This document shows, in pieces, positions 18,374 to 27,947 of a stretch of DNA of 39,128 nt. The stretch is from positions 1-39,128 of the forward strand of contig QNEM01000003.1 of NCBI GenBank assembly GCA_003645215.1, in the 5' to 3' direction. The stretch is from Gammaproteobacteria bacterium (GTDB taxonomy: Bacteria > Pseudomonadota > Gammaproteobacteria > Eutrophobiales > Eutrophobiaceae). Below the pieces are notes generated by a model, which saw only the letters and a program-made list of their open reading frames with translations, searched no databases and was not told the origin of the DNA. The first letter of the stretch is position 1. Each line of letters starts with the position of its first letter. The position numbers and the translations under genes were made by a program.

Positions 18374-19912
18374 ATGAGCGAAGAAATTCTGATAAATGTT
18401 ACGCCGCAGGAAACCCGGGTTGCTGTGGTAGAAAATGGCATCTTGCAGGAAATCTACATCGAGAGATCCCAGAAGCTCGGTTTGGTCGGAAATATCTTCA
18501 AAGGCACCGTATCACGTGTCTTACCCGGAATGCAGGCAGCATTTATAAATATAGGTTTGCAACGAACCGGTTTTTTACATACTTCAGATATCGTTACAGA
18601 GACTGATACTTCATCAGCATCTGAAGATAGTTCAGTTCAGCAGCCAGCGATCGAGACATTACTTCGTGAAGGACAGGAAATTCTGGTTCAGGTTGTCAAG
18701 GATCCTCTGGGAAGCAAAGGTGCACGCTTGACTACCCGACTTTCCATTCCCTTAAGGTATCTTGTTTTTGTCCCGGATTATAAATACATAGGGATATCTC
18801 AACGTATTGAGGATGAAACCGAGCGTGAGCGCTTACGAAATTTAATACTAGCTTATGATGCTGAAAATATAGCACTCGTTGCAAATGCCAATGTCACTTC
18901 GATAAAGGCCACAAATGAAGAGGCCCAATTAAGTAAAGGAGGCTTTATTGTCAGAACGGCTGCCGAAGGAATCTCCGAGGAAGAAATTTTCCGGGATATT
19001 GAATTCTTGCATAAATTATGGGATTCAGTTGTTGTCCGTTCAGAAAATACCTACCCGCCCGGTATTGTCTATGAAGACCTCCCTCTTGTTATGCGCACAA
19101 TGAGAGACCTGGTTCACGCAGATATTGAAAGAGTCCGCATTGATTCGAAAGAAACCTATAAAAGACTGATGGAATTTTCGAAAAAATTCATTCCTGAATT
19201 CCTCGGCAGACTTGAGTATTACAAGGGAGAGCATCCCATCCTCGATCTTTTTTCTGTTGAAGACGAAATCCAGAAGGCATTAGGCAAGAAGGTGCAGTTA
19301 AAATCAGGCGGCCATATTATTATTGATCAAACTGAAGCAATGACCACGATTGATGTCAATACCGGGGCCTTTGTTGGCAGACGAAACCTGGAAGAAACCA
19401 TCTACAAAACAAATCTTGAAGCAGTACAAACGATAACCAGACAACTTCGCTTACGTAATCTCGGTGGCATTATCATTATCGACTTCATTGATATGCAGGA
19501 TGCAGAACATGGCCGACAGGTATTACGTACGCTTGAAAAACATCTTAGCAGGGACAATTCGAAAATAGCCATGAGTGAGTTAACTTCACTGGGACTGGTA
19601 CAGCTCACACGAAAACGAACCAGAGAAAGTCTTGAACATACCCTCTGTGAAGCTTGTCCAACCTGTGATGGCAGAAGTTCTATTAAAACAGCAGAAACTG
19701 TCTGCTATGAAATTTTTCGTGAAATTATGCGTGAAGTACGACAGTTTGATGCAAACAAGTTGCTCGTTGTTGCGTCACAGGAAGTTGTAGATATGTTGCT
19801 CGATGAAGAATCAACCAGCGTAGCTGAATTAGAAGAATTTATTGGCAGACCAATCTCATTCCAGGTGGAATCTCTATATAACCAGGAACAATACGATATC
19901 GTGTTACTTTAG
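18374..19912 (+). CDS. rng: ribonuclease G
   Basis: MSEEILINVTPQETRVAVVENGILQEIYIER...GNIFKGTVSRVLPGMQAAFINIGLQRTGFLH; TTIDVNTGAFVGRRNLEETIYKTN; CEACPTCDGR zinc-link motif. Confidence 0.96.
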   Translation: MSEEILINVTPQETRVAVVENGILQEIYIERSQKLGLVGNIFKGTVSRVLPGMQAAFINIGLQRTGFLHTSDIVTETDTSSASEDSSVQQPAIETLLREGQEILVQVVKDPLGSKGARLTTRLSIPLRYLVFVPDYKYIGISQRIEDETERERLRNLILAYDAENIALVANANVTSIKATNEEAQLSKGGFIVRTAAEGISEEEIFRDIEFLHKLWDSVVVRSENTYPPGIVYEDLPLVMRTMRDLVHADIERVRIDSKETYKRLMEFSKKFIPEFLGRLEYYKGEHPILDLFSVEDEIQKALGKKVQLKSGGHIIIDQTEAMTTIDVNTGAFVGRRNLEETIYKTNLEAVQTITRQLRLRNLGGIIIIDFIDMQDAEHGRQVLRTLEKHLSRDNSKIAMSELTSLGLVQLTRKRTRESLEHTLCEACPTCDGRSSIKTAETVCYEIFREIMREVRQFDANKLLVVASQEVVDMLLDEESTSVAELEEFIGRPISFQVESLYNQEQYDIVLL

Positions 19913-19935
19913 TCAGTCTGTGATGCTTAAATAAT

Positions 19936-22900
19936 ATGTTTAAACGTATCTATCATTTTTTTCTGTATTCATTTGCCTTTGTTATCCTGACATCTGCAAT
20001 TCTCATTACAGTTATCCGCCTCGCTCTTCCCGGGATTGGTGGATATAGTCAGCAAACTCAGGACTGGATCAGTCAGTACATGGATTACCCTGTAGAAATT
20101 TCAAGTATTGATGCTGACTGGAATAGCTGGACTCCTAATCTACGCCTGCACCAGGTCAGCATTCTGGATCCTGCGTCCAATGAACATATCCTGGATTTTG
20201 GCTCGGTTCTGATTAGTATCGATATTTATAAAAGCCTGGTCAAAAATGAAATTATTCCAAGAACAATCACCGTCTCTGGCTTGAGCATGACGCTGATACG
20301 CCGACAGGATGGCTCTGTCACTGCAACAAAATACTTGCCTGATGATTTTAGTGAGAAACAACTCGACGATGATGCGCTGGCAAAGTGGTTTCTTGTACAG
20401 AAGAATATTCTGGTAAAAAAAGCACAAATCACCTTGCTCGACCTGAAAGATGAGGATGCTCCCCCCCTGTTACTGTCAGATGCAACTCTGCGCATAAGGA
20501 ACAATGACTATCGTACTCAAATTGAGGGCTCGGCAGTTCTGCCGGGGTCTTATGGACATATTCTTGATTTTGCGCTGGATGCCAGTGGCGATGTCCTGAC
20601 GCCTGAATGGTCGGGGGAAGTATATTTTGCAGGTAAGGATATCAATATTTCACCATTGTTCTCAAAAATTGAAGCTCTTGATATTGAGAACCATGAAGGA
20701 ACAGGTGATATCAAACTATGGAGCACCTGGAACCGGGCAAAACTCAGGAATATAGAAGGCCAGGTTAAACTCAAAAACCTGAAACTTGCAGATAAAGAAT
20801 CAGAGATTTATATCAATCAAATAGAGGGTAATTTTTCAGCAAGCAGGAGAACTGACAAGGGGATTGAAGTTTCTCTTGATCTGCAAAAACTGGTCACACC
20901 AAATGGGGAATGGCCTGAAACCGTCATTTCTTTAAAGAAAATCTATATCCATGAACATGACAAGTATCGATATATTGCCAGCGCCAGTTACCTGGACCTT
21001 GATAATATTGATTCTTTCCTGGATATTTTTTCAGATTTGTCGGAAGAATTTTATCCATCCGATGATTTTAATATTACAGGTATCCTGCAAAACAGTTTGA
21101 TCAAATACGATCCTACTCTTGAAGATGATAAAAGAATTTATATTGATACAGAATTTTTACATCTGGGTGGCTCTTTCCGTGATCATCCTCTTAAACTGGA
21201 CGGATTATATGGTCAACTGCAAGGAACTCGAAAAGAGGGAAGCATACATATCGAATCCAGCACGGCGCAGCTTGATCTGAAGGAGTTTCTTGCTAATTCA
21301 TTGACATTTTATGAACTGAATACCGAACTGAACTGGCAATATCATAATAATAATCTGGTTCTGAGCACAGAACAATTTGACACACACACTCAGGATTTCG
21401 ATCTGAATATTAAAGGCAATCTCAGGTTCGATGAAGAAGCAGAATCACCATTTCTAAACTTGCTGGTTGAACTATCAGATGCTGAAGTTGAAACAGTCAG
21501 CAAATATCTACCAAAAAACTCACCAGAAAAATCAAAGCGCTGGTTTAAACGAGCATTGGTGAGTGGCAAGATTCCATCTGCAGAATTTGTTTTCAGAGGA
21601 CGACCTAAAGACTATCCATTCAGGGATAATGATGGTGTTTTCCAGGGCTATGCCGAAGTCAATCTTGAAACACTGGATTATCACCCATTATGGCCGCCTG
21701 CAGACGGGATTAATGCGGGGATAATGGTCAGTGGCGACACCGTAACTATCGATGTGCAATCCGGATATTTTTTTAATGCTGAAATTACCGGGGTATCTGC
21801 AGTTATCAAGGATCTTTCTATTAAGGGTTCTAAAAAGTCTGTTGCGCTCAAAACTCACATCAATGGTGATATGAAAGATTTCTTGCTATTCATTAAAAAT
21901 AGCCCGCTTAAAAAAACACCATCATTAAAAAATTTACCCTCGCGAAATTTCACCGGAGGAATGGGTATTGATCTGGCTATGGAGATACCTTTATTTCCCT
22001 CGCAGATTCTATTCAATGGCAGCCTCACATTAAGAGATGCTACTTTTTCCCGTGATGATATTAAAATAGAACTCACTGATCTGAATGGCAGGATAGACTT
22101 CTCACGAGGTTTCATCTCTGCTAAAGGAATGAAAGCAAATTTCTTTAACTCCCCTGTCGAACTTGCAATGGAAAACCGCCATGGCTTTCCTTCCAGAACC
22201 ACATTGACTGGGACTGCAGATAATCAATTTATCAGTGCACAATTATTACGATACTTGCCCTGGCTTGAACCATATAAGTCTGAAATAGAAAAACGAATTA
22301 ACGGTTCATGTTCGTGGGAAGTGTCACAAATAAATGCCGAGCCTGACAGTGGCTTAAAGGTCAATGAACAATTTGTGCTCACTTCATCACTTACAGGACT
22401 TTCAATAGATGTACCTGCACCTCTTGCAAAAACCGTGGAGCCTGCTGCATTTAAATTATCAATCAGATATCCAGAACTTAATAAGCGTGAAGTAACTTTA
22501 GACTATGCAAATATCCTCAATGGCTTAATCCATGCCAGTGACATTAATGATGAAAAATCTGTCATAACGTCTCTGTCTTTTGGAGACAAAGCCACTATCG
22601 GTATTGAAAGCCATCAATATTCGATTAACGGGGATATTGACCAGATTGATGCAGGAGACTGGATTAAATTTATCTCTGACATTTCAGATATAGAGAAGGA
22701 AAAAAAGAAAAAAGACATAGCTCTGGGCATTCAGGTTGGTTCACTGGAGCTCGGACGGCAAATTTTTTCAGACGTAAACCTGAAAATCGAGGATATTGTC
22801 GATGGCTTCCATTTCAATTTAACTGCAGATGACATCGCTGGCGATTTCTATCTCAAGCACATAAATGACAGTAACAACCTCAAAATAAACCTGCAAAAAT

Positions 22901-23805
22901 TAAATCTTGCTGAAAATATATCTGATAATGAAGATAAGGAATATGAAATTTATCCAGCTTCAATACCTCCACTTGACATCGAAGTCTCGGAATTATCCTA
23001 TAATGGCAACAATCTGGGCCGCTTGCTTCTTACAAGTTCAAAAACAATTGATGGTCTAACAGTTGATAATATAAATATTAGCAAAACAGACATCGAGATA
23101 GATGGCTCAGGCATCTGGAATCTTGTCAATCATGAGCACCATTCAAAGTTTAACCTGACGCTCAATGCTACATCAATGGCAACTATGCTGGAAACATTTG
23201 CTTATGATATTTCACCAATTGAAAAGGGAGTAACAAGCCTGACTCTGGATGCCCAATGGCCAGGGACACCCATGGATTTCTCTCTTTCAAATCTGGATGG
23301 AACACTGTATATGGAAGTCGATAAAGGTCGATTTATTGAGATAAATCCATCAGCCGGAAGATTATTTGGACTATTGAGTCTGCAGACCCTGCCCAGGAGA
23401 CTGTCACTTGATTTTTCTGATCTGTTTGGTAAAGGCCTTGCATTTGATTCAATTGAAGGTCGCTTCAATATAGAAGATGGCAATGCCTACACCAATAATC
23501 TGGCCATGACGGGCCCATCAGTAAACATCAACATCTCGGGCAGGACAGGTCTTGTTGAACAAGACTATGATCAAATAGCAACAGTTACACCACAGATTAC
23601 TGATAGCTTACCTGTTGCCAGTGCTTTATTTGGACCTGTTGGTATTGGCGTTGGTGCAATTATATTTCTGGCAAGCGAAATATTTCAATCTTTACCAGAC
23701 AAGATTAATACATTGTTACGCAAACAATATACCATCACTGGTGCATGGGACGAGCCGCAGGTGACAAAAATAAAGAAAGCAAAGGAAGATAAAGATAAGG
23801 GGTGA
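19936..23805 (+). CDS. yhdP: YhdP family AsmA-like inner-membrane protein (DUF3971)
   Basis: 1289 aa with N-terminal TM segment, position directly after rng as in other gammaproteobacteria; AsmA-like C-terminal region ending TITGAWDEPQVTKIKKAKEDKDKG. Confidence 0.88.
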   Translation: MFKRIYHFFLYSFAFVILTSAILITVIRLALPGIGGYSQQTQDWISQYMDYPVEISSIDADWNSWTPNLRLHQVSILDPASNEHILDFGSVLISIDIYKSLVKNEIIPRTITVSGLSMTLIRRQDGSVTATKYLPDDFSEKQLDDDALAKWFLVQKNILVKKAQITLLDLKDEDAPPLLLSDATLRIRNNDYRTQIEGSAVLPGSYGHILDFALDASGDVLTPEWSGEVYFAGKDINISPLFSKIEALDIENHEGTGDIKLWSTWNRAKLRNIEGQVKLKNLKLADKESEIYINQIEGNFSASRRTDKGIEVSLDLQKLVTPNGEWPETVISLKKIYIHEHDKYRYIASASYLDLDNIDSFLDIFSDLSEEFYPSDDFNITGILQNSLIKYDPTLEDDKRIYIDTEFLHLGGSFRDHPLKLDGLYGQLQGTRKEGSIHIESSTAQLDLKEFLANSLTFYELNTELNWQYHNNNLVLSTEQFDTHTQDFDLNIKGNLRFDEEAESPFLNLLVELSDAEVETVSKYLPKNSPEKSKRWFKRALVSGKIPSAEFVFRGRPKDYPFRDNDGVFQGYAEVNLETLDYHPLWPPADGINAGIMVSGDTVTIDVQSGYFFNAEITGVSAVIKDLSIKGSKKSVALKTHINGDMKDFLLFIKNSPLKKTPSLKNLPSRNFTGGMGIDLAMEIPLFPSQILFNGSLTLRDATFSRDDIKIELTDLNGRIDFSRGFISAKGMKANFFNSPVELAMENRHGFPSRTTLTGTADNQFISAQLLRYLPWLEPYKSEIEKRINGSCSWEVSQINAEPDSGLKVNEQFVLTSSLTGLSIDVPAPLAKTVEPAAFKLSIRYPELNKREVTLDYANILNGLIHASDINDEKSVITSLSFGDKATIGIESHQYSINGDIDQIDAGDWIKFISDISDIEKEKKKKDIALGIQVGSLELGRQIFSDVNLKIEDIVDGFHFNLTADDIAGDFYLKHINDSNNLKINLQKLNLAENISDNEDKEYEIYPASIPPLDIEVSELSYNGNNLGRLLLTSSKTIDGLTVDNINISKTDIEIDGSGIWNLVNHEHHSKFNLTLNATSMATMLETFAYDISPIEKGVTSLTLDAQWPGTPMDFSLSNLDGTLYMEVDKGRFIEINPSAGRLFGLLSLQTLPRRLSLDFSDLFGKGLAFDSIEGRFNIEDGNAYTNNLAMTGPSVNINISGRTGLVEQDYDQIATVTPQITDSLPVASALFGPVGIGVGAIIFLASEIFQSLPDKINTLLRKQYTITGAWDEPQVTKIKKAKEDKDKG

Positions 23806-23827
23806 ATATTTAATAATCAGAGTTACA

Positions 23828-24238
23828 TCAAGGACGAGCAAAAACAAAAAAAGTCATCATCATCACAGCTGCAACTGTCATTCCTACTCCAAACTCAATA
23901 ACAAGTATTCCTAAATGCTGGCCATGGACAGGGTCTGATAGCAAAACATTGTAATCAAGAAAATTGCCTCCTGATATCAATGCAACAACACCCACACCGA
24001 TGTAAAGTAATAATCCTGAAGCAGAAATAACACGTAATAAGTTAAATGAAATAACACTTCGAGCATTACCAACCCCGAATATAAGACTATATAAGATAAA
24101 TGCTGATGCAAAAATCACCCCGGCCTGAAACCCGCCTCCTGGCCCATAATCCCCATGAAATTGAACATAAAGTGCAAAGAGTAAAATGAGTGGGATCAAT
24201 AACTTGGCAATAACCCTGAGTACCAGATGATGTTCCAT
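23828..24238 (-). CDS. mnhB: Na+/H+ antiporter (Mrp/Mnh) subunit B
   Basis: HHLVLRVIAKLLIPLILLFALYVQFHGDYGPGGGFQAGVIFASAFILYSLIFG is characteristic of MnhB/MrpB. Confidence 0.9.
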   Translation of the reverse strand: MEHHLVLRVIAKLLIPLILLFALYVQFHGDYGPGGGFQAGVIFASAFILYSLIFGVGNARSVISFNLLRVISASGLLLYIGVGVVALISGGNFLDYNVLLSDPVHGQHLGILVIEFGVGMTVAAVMMMTFFVFARP

Positions 24239-24242
24239 TTAT

Positions 24243-24848
24243 CTATTCTCCTGTGGACCTTTTACCCTGTGAGCTTTTTGTATCTGTCTTCACACGAGTT
24301 CGCCTGGTATTACTTCTGAAACCACGACCTAATAACATCAAGACAGCTATGCCTGCTGTAAAAATAACCGTTACCTCACCCATCGTGTCATAACCCCGGT
24401 AGCTGGCCAGTACTGAAGTCACCATATTTGGCACACCAATTTCCTGTGGTGATTGATTGATATAACGATCTGACAAATATTGATGTGCAGGTGCCGAACT
24501 GTCACCAAACTTTGGAATATCAGAAACCCCGAACATCAAGACAGCTCCCGTTAACATTACAACAATAAATGCAGGAAGAGAGTTTTTACTGCCTGGTTTT
24601 TCCTGACTGCCCGATTTTTCCTGATTACCTGATTTTTCCCGATTACTTGTCAAGGCAATGGTGCTCAGAAACAGCAAGGTTGCTATGCCTCCACCGACAG
24701 CAGCCTCGGTAAATGCAACATCAACGGCATCCATTTCTATGTACAGACAAGCAGCAACCAGACTGTATATTCCAGTTAACATAACAGCAGCAAACAAACT
24801 GTCCAGACGGATAATGGCTATTCCCAATATCGCCAAAAAGGCCAGCAA
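24243..24848 (-). CDS. MbhD/MbhE-like (MrpA C-terminal, DUF4040) subunit
   Basis: LYIEMDAVDVAFTEAAVGGGIATLLFLSTIALT (MbhD-like) and LASYRGYDTMGEVTVIFTAGIAVLMLLGRG (MbhE-like) in one polypeptide; start codon uncertain (track start is TTG). Confidence 0.85.
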   Translation of the reverse strand: MLAFLAILGIAIIRLDSLFAAVMLTGIYSLVAACLYIEMDAVDVAFTEAAVGGGIATLLFLSTIALTSNREKSGNQEKSGSQEKPGSKNSLPAFIVVMLTGAVLMFGVSDIPKFGDSSAPAHQYLSDRYINQSPQEIGVPNMVTSVLASYRGYDTMGEVTVIFTAGIAVLMLLGRGFRSNTRRTRVKTDTKSSQGKRSTGE

Positions 24849-24874
24849 GGTAATGTTGACAATCAGTTCTATGT

Positions 24875-25189
24875 CTACTCTCCTGTATTATGTAACAAGG
24901 GTTTAACTTCACCATGAAGCGCAGCCTTGGCCAGGGCATGAGCTGCTGCAGGAGTGGTAAACAGAATAAATACCACGATAAAAAACAGTTTCACTGTGAC
25001 AATGCCTGGGTCTGCCTGCAGCATCAATCCAAACATAATGAAAATACACCCAAGTGTATCTACGATACTGGCTGCATGCAGCCGTGTAAAAAAATCAGGG
25101 AAACGTACCAGGCCAATGGTACCGATAATTATAAAACTACTGCCGGCCATCAAACTGATCCAGCTGAACAAATCGAGCAGGGTATTCAT
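24875..25189 (-). CDS. mnhG: Na+/H+ antiporter subunit G
   Basis: GSSFIIIGTIGLVRFPDFFTRLHAASIVDTLGCIFIMFGLML typical MnhG. Confidence 0.9.
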   Translation of the reverse strand: MNTLLDLFSWISLMAGSSFIIIGTIGLVRFPDFFTRLHAASIVDTLGCIFIMFGLMLQADPGIVTVKLFFIVVFILFTTPAAAHALAKAALHGEVKPLLHNTGE

Positions 25190-25473
25190 ATATCACTCTC
25201 CTGCTGTTCCAGTGAACTTCTGCCCATATCTCCATATTCGAAAAATTTAAGAACGGCAATCGTAGTAATGAAATTGATCAATGCATATACCAGTGCAATA
25301 TCAAGGAATTCCGGACGTCCGGTCAAAAAACCGAATATCGCAATAAATAAAACAGTGATGGTCCCGAATGTATTGACTGCCAGTATCCGGTCGTAAAGAG
25401 TTGGGCCTAATAACGCCCGGCCCAGGGCCAGCATCATGGCGACTAATATAGCAATGGTGGTCACAGCAAACAT
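25186..25473 (-). CDS. mnhF: Na+/H+ antiporter subunit F
   Basis: ALLGPTLYDRILAVNTFGTITVLFIAIFGFLTGRPEFLDIALVYALINFI typical MnhF. Confidence 0.9.
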   Translation of the reverse strand: MFAVTTIAILVAMMLALGRALLGPTLYDRILAVNTFGTITVLFIAIFGFLTGRPEFLDIALVYALINFITTIAVLKFFEYGDMGRSSLEQQESDI

Positions 25474-25476
25474 ACC

Positions 25477-25974
25477 TTATTTCTCCGACCTGTTTTCGAG
25501 CGCAGTGACCCTGGTATCCATCGAGCCTTGTATTAGCGAACTTGCCGCCTCCTCAGTAATTGCGTGAACTTCAGTAATGTCACCATCAACATCTATGGTA
25601 ACCGTCCCGGGTGTTAGTGTGATTGAATTGGCAAATATTACGCGTGCGAGATCTGATGCCTGGCTGCTACGTAGGGCAATGACAGTGGGGCTAATTGGCA
25701 TGGTCGGACTAACTATCAAGCGGCAGACATAAATATTTGAAACAAATATCTCTTTCAGCAACCAGCACCAATAGATAAGCAGTGCTATGGGATCCAGATG
25801 TAAGGGCTGACCTTCATGGTCGACAACATCCATGCGTAATGCGAGCACCACAACCAGTGTCACAGAAAATAATCCGAACGATATCAGCAGTGACGTGTAG
25901 TGGCCTGACAGTAACAGCCATAAGATGAAAAGGAACAACCCAAGACTGATCGCATGTTTGTTTTTACTATTCAT
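25477..25974 (-). CDS. mnhE: Na+/H+ antiporter subunit E
   Basis: LSLGLFLFILWLLLSGHYTSLLISFGL...WLLKEIFVSNIYVCRLIVSP..FANSITLTPGTVTIDVDGDITEVHAIT typical MnhE. Confidence 0.9.
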   Translation of the reverse strand: MNSKNKHAISLGLFLFILWLLLSGHYTSLLISFGLFSVTLVVVLALRMDVVDHEGQPLHLDPIALLIYWCWLLKEIFVSNIYVCRLIVSPTMPISPTVIALRSSQASDLARVIFANSITLTPGTVTIDVDGDITEVHAITEEAASSLIQGSMDTRVTALENRSEK

Positions 25975-26115
25975 TTCTCAATTCATTTAACTTTAGTGGC
26001 CAGCAACTGTATTTCCAGGTAGCCAGGGTATTTAGTAGTCAGGATTATAACTGTATTATACGCAAGCGCTCCACCCGGGCACCCATAAAATATAATTTCA
26101 GGAATTTTATAAATC

Positions 26116-26583
26116 ATGCGTTGGAAACCAAACGTCACCGTTGCAGCGATTGTAGAACGTGATCAGAAATTTCTTCTGGTTGAAGAAAATGCAGATAATC
26201 ACATCGTCTTCAATCAGCCTGCAGGTCATCTGGAACAAAACGAAACACTCATCGAAGCCATTAGCAGAGAAGTGTTGGAAGAGACCGCCTGGGAATTCAT
26301 TCCCAAAGCCATTGTCGGCGTCTATATGTATCCAAATCAGCACAGTGATATCACTTACCTGCGATTCTGTTTCTCCGGAACATGTGATAAGCATCATCCT
26401 GAGCAGGCCCTGGATGACGGCATCATCCAGGCCGTGTGGCTTAGTAAAGAAGAAATCAAGGAAAATAAAGACAAAATGCGTAGCCCAATGGTTGCCCAGT
26501 GCATTAATGACTATCTCACGGGGAAAAATTATCCTCTCAATCTCATCAATAGTTATTTAGCTGATAAAGAATCTATATCCTGA
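26116..26583 (+). CDS. nudJ: NUDIX hydrolase (NudJ-like phosphatase)
   Basis: MRWKPNVTVAAIVERDQKFLLVEEN..GHLEQNETLIEAISREVLEETAWEF Nudix box; adjacent to mnmA as in Escherichia coli. Confidence 0.9.
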   Translation: MRWKPNVTVAAIVERDQKFLLVEENADNHIVFNQPAGHLEQNETLIEAISREVLEETAWEFIPKAIVGVYMYPNQHSDITYLRFCFSGTCDKHHPEQALDDGIIQAVWLSKEEIKENKDKMRSPMVAQCINDYLTGKNYPLNLINSYLADKESIS

Positions 26584-26595
26584 GTATTTCATAAC

Positions 26596-27681
26596 ATGTC
26601 CAAAGGAAAAATTATCGTTGGCGTCTCCGGTGGGGTTGATTCTTCTGTCACTGCCCTCCTGCTGAAGGAGCAGGGCTATGAGGTTGAGGGCCTGTTTATG
26701 AAAAACTGGGAAGAACAACTGCCCGGGGGTGAATGCATGTGGGAAGCTGATGTTGAGGATGCCATGCAAGTCTGTGATCAGCTTGATATTCCATTGAATA
26801 CGGTCGATCTTGCCAGCGACTACTGGGACAGGGTATTCAGTAATTTTCTGGAAGAATACAAAAGTGGTCGAACGCCTAATCCTGATGTCCTGTGCAATCA
26901 GGAAATCAAGTTCAGTGCATTTTTAAGCCATGCCACCGATTCAGGCGCCGAAAAGATTGCCACCGGTCATTATGCCCGCATTACTGAAGTAAATGGCCAC
27001 TATCAATTAAGAAAAGGGCTGGATTGTAATAAAGATCAGAGTTATTTTTTGTGTCGACTTAATCAGGCTCAATTGAGTCTGAGTCTGTTCCCGATTGGTG
27101 AGCTTGAAAAACACGAGGTACGAGAACTCGCAAAAGAGGCCGGATTTCAGACACATGACAAAAAGGACAGTACCGGCATCTGTTTTGTCGGTGAACGCCC
27201 TTTTAGAGAATTTCTCTCACGTTATCTTCCAGAACAGGCGGGTGAAATCCAGACACCTGAGGGCGAGGTCATCGGACAACACAATGGTGTTTTCTATTAC
27301 ACACTGGGACAGCGGCAAGGACTAGGCATTGGCGGTATTCAGGGTGCATCTGACTCACCCTGGTACATCTATAAGAAAGATATTGAAAACAATATTCTAT
27401 TTGTCGTACAGGGTCATGACCACGAACTGTTATACAGCCAGAAATTAACTGCCACAGATATCAACTGGGTCAGTGGAGCTGCGCCTGAGACACCGTTCAA
27501 ATGTGCTGCCAAGACGCGTTATCGTCAGGCTGATCAAGCTTGTACGATTACGCATATTGATAATAATAGCTGCTCAGTCACCTTTGATGAAGCTCAGCGC
27601 GCAGTGACACCAGGTCAATTTGTGGTGTTTTATGATGAGGATATCTGCCTGGGTGGGGGCATTATAGACAGCACCAGCTAA
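26596..27681 (+). CDS. mnmA: tRNA-specific 2-thiouridylase MnmA
   Basis: VGVSGGVDSSVTALLLKEQGYEVEGLFMKNWEE; CNQEIKF; DSTGICFVGER. Confidence 0.96.
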   Translation: MSKGKIIVGVSGGVDSSVTALLLKEQGYEVEGLFMKNWEEQLPGGECMWEADVEDAMQVCDQLDIPLNTVDLASDYWDRVFSNFLEEYKSGRTPNPDVLCNQEIKFSAFLSHATDSGAEKIATGHYARITEVNGHYQLRKGLDCNKDQSYFLCRLNQAQLSLSLFPIGELEKHEVRELAKEAGFQTHDKKDSTGICFVGERPFREFLSRYLPEQAGEIQTPEGEVIGQHNGVFYYTLGQRQGLGIGGIQGASDSPWYIYKKDIENNILFVVQGHDHELLYSQKLTATDINWVSGAAPETPFKCAAKTRYRQADQACTITHIDNNSCSVTFDEAQRAVTPGQFVVFYDEDICLGGGIIDSTS

Positions 27682-27947
27682 ATGTCTTTAAATGACTCTA
27701 TCCTCTCTTATTTGTTGCTATCTGTCGTCAACTGCCTGTATTTTTCAAGATAAGCATCTAATCTCTAACGCCGCATATTTTGCAGCGCAACGTAAGCATA
27801 TCTTGTATAATTTCCGGCCCAGTTTTTAGGACATGGTCATGAACAAACCGGGCGATGATATCAGGCCTGTGGCCCGATTTTATAAGCCAAGTGTTTCATG
27901 ACCAAAAATCAAGAATAATCATAGTATTAAGTCAGGAGATAGAAATC

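Noticed and set aside
24914-25396. 160-aa plus-strand ORF
   Set aside because: Antisense to mnhG/mnhF, which have strong family signatures.
27780-27811. Full sigma-70 promoter for acnB (TTGCAG ... TATAAT)
   Set aside because: The -10 is good but the spacer is about 20 nt, so the pair was not reported as a promoter feature.
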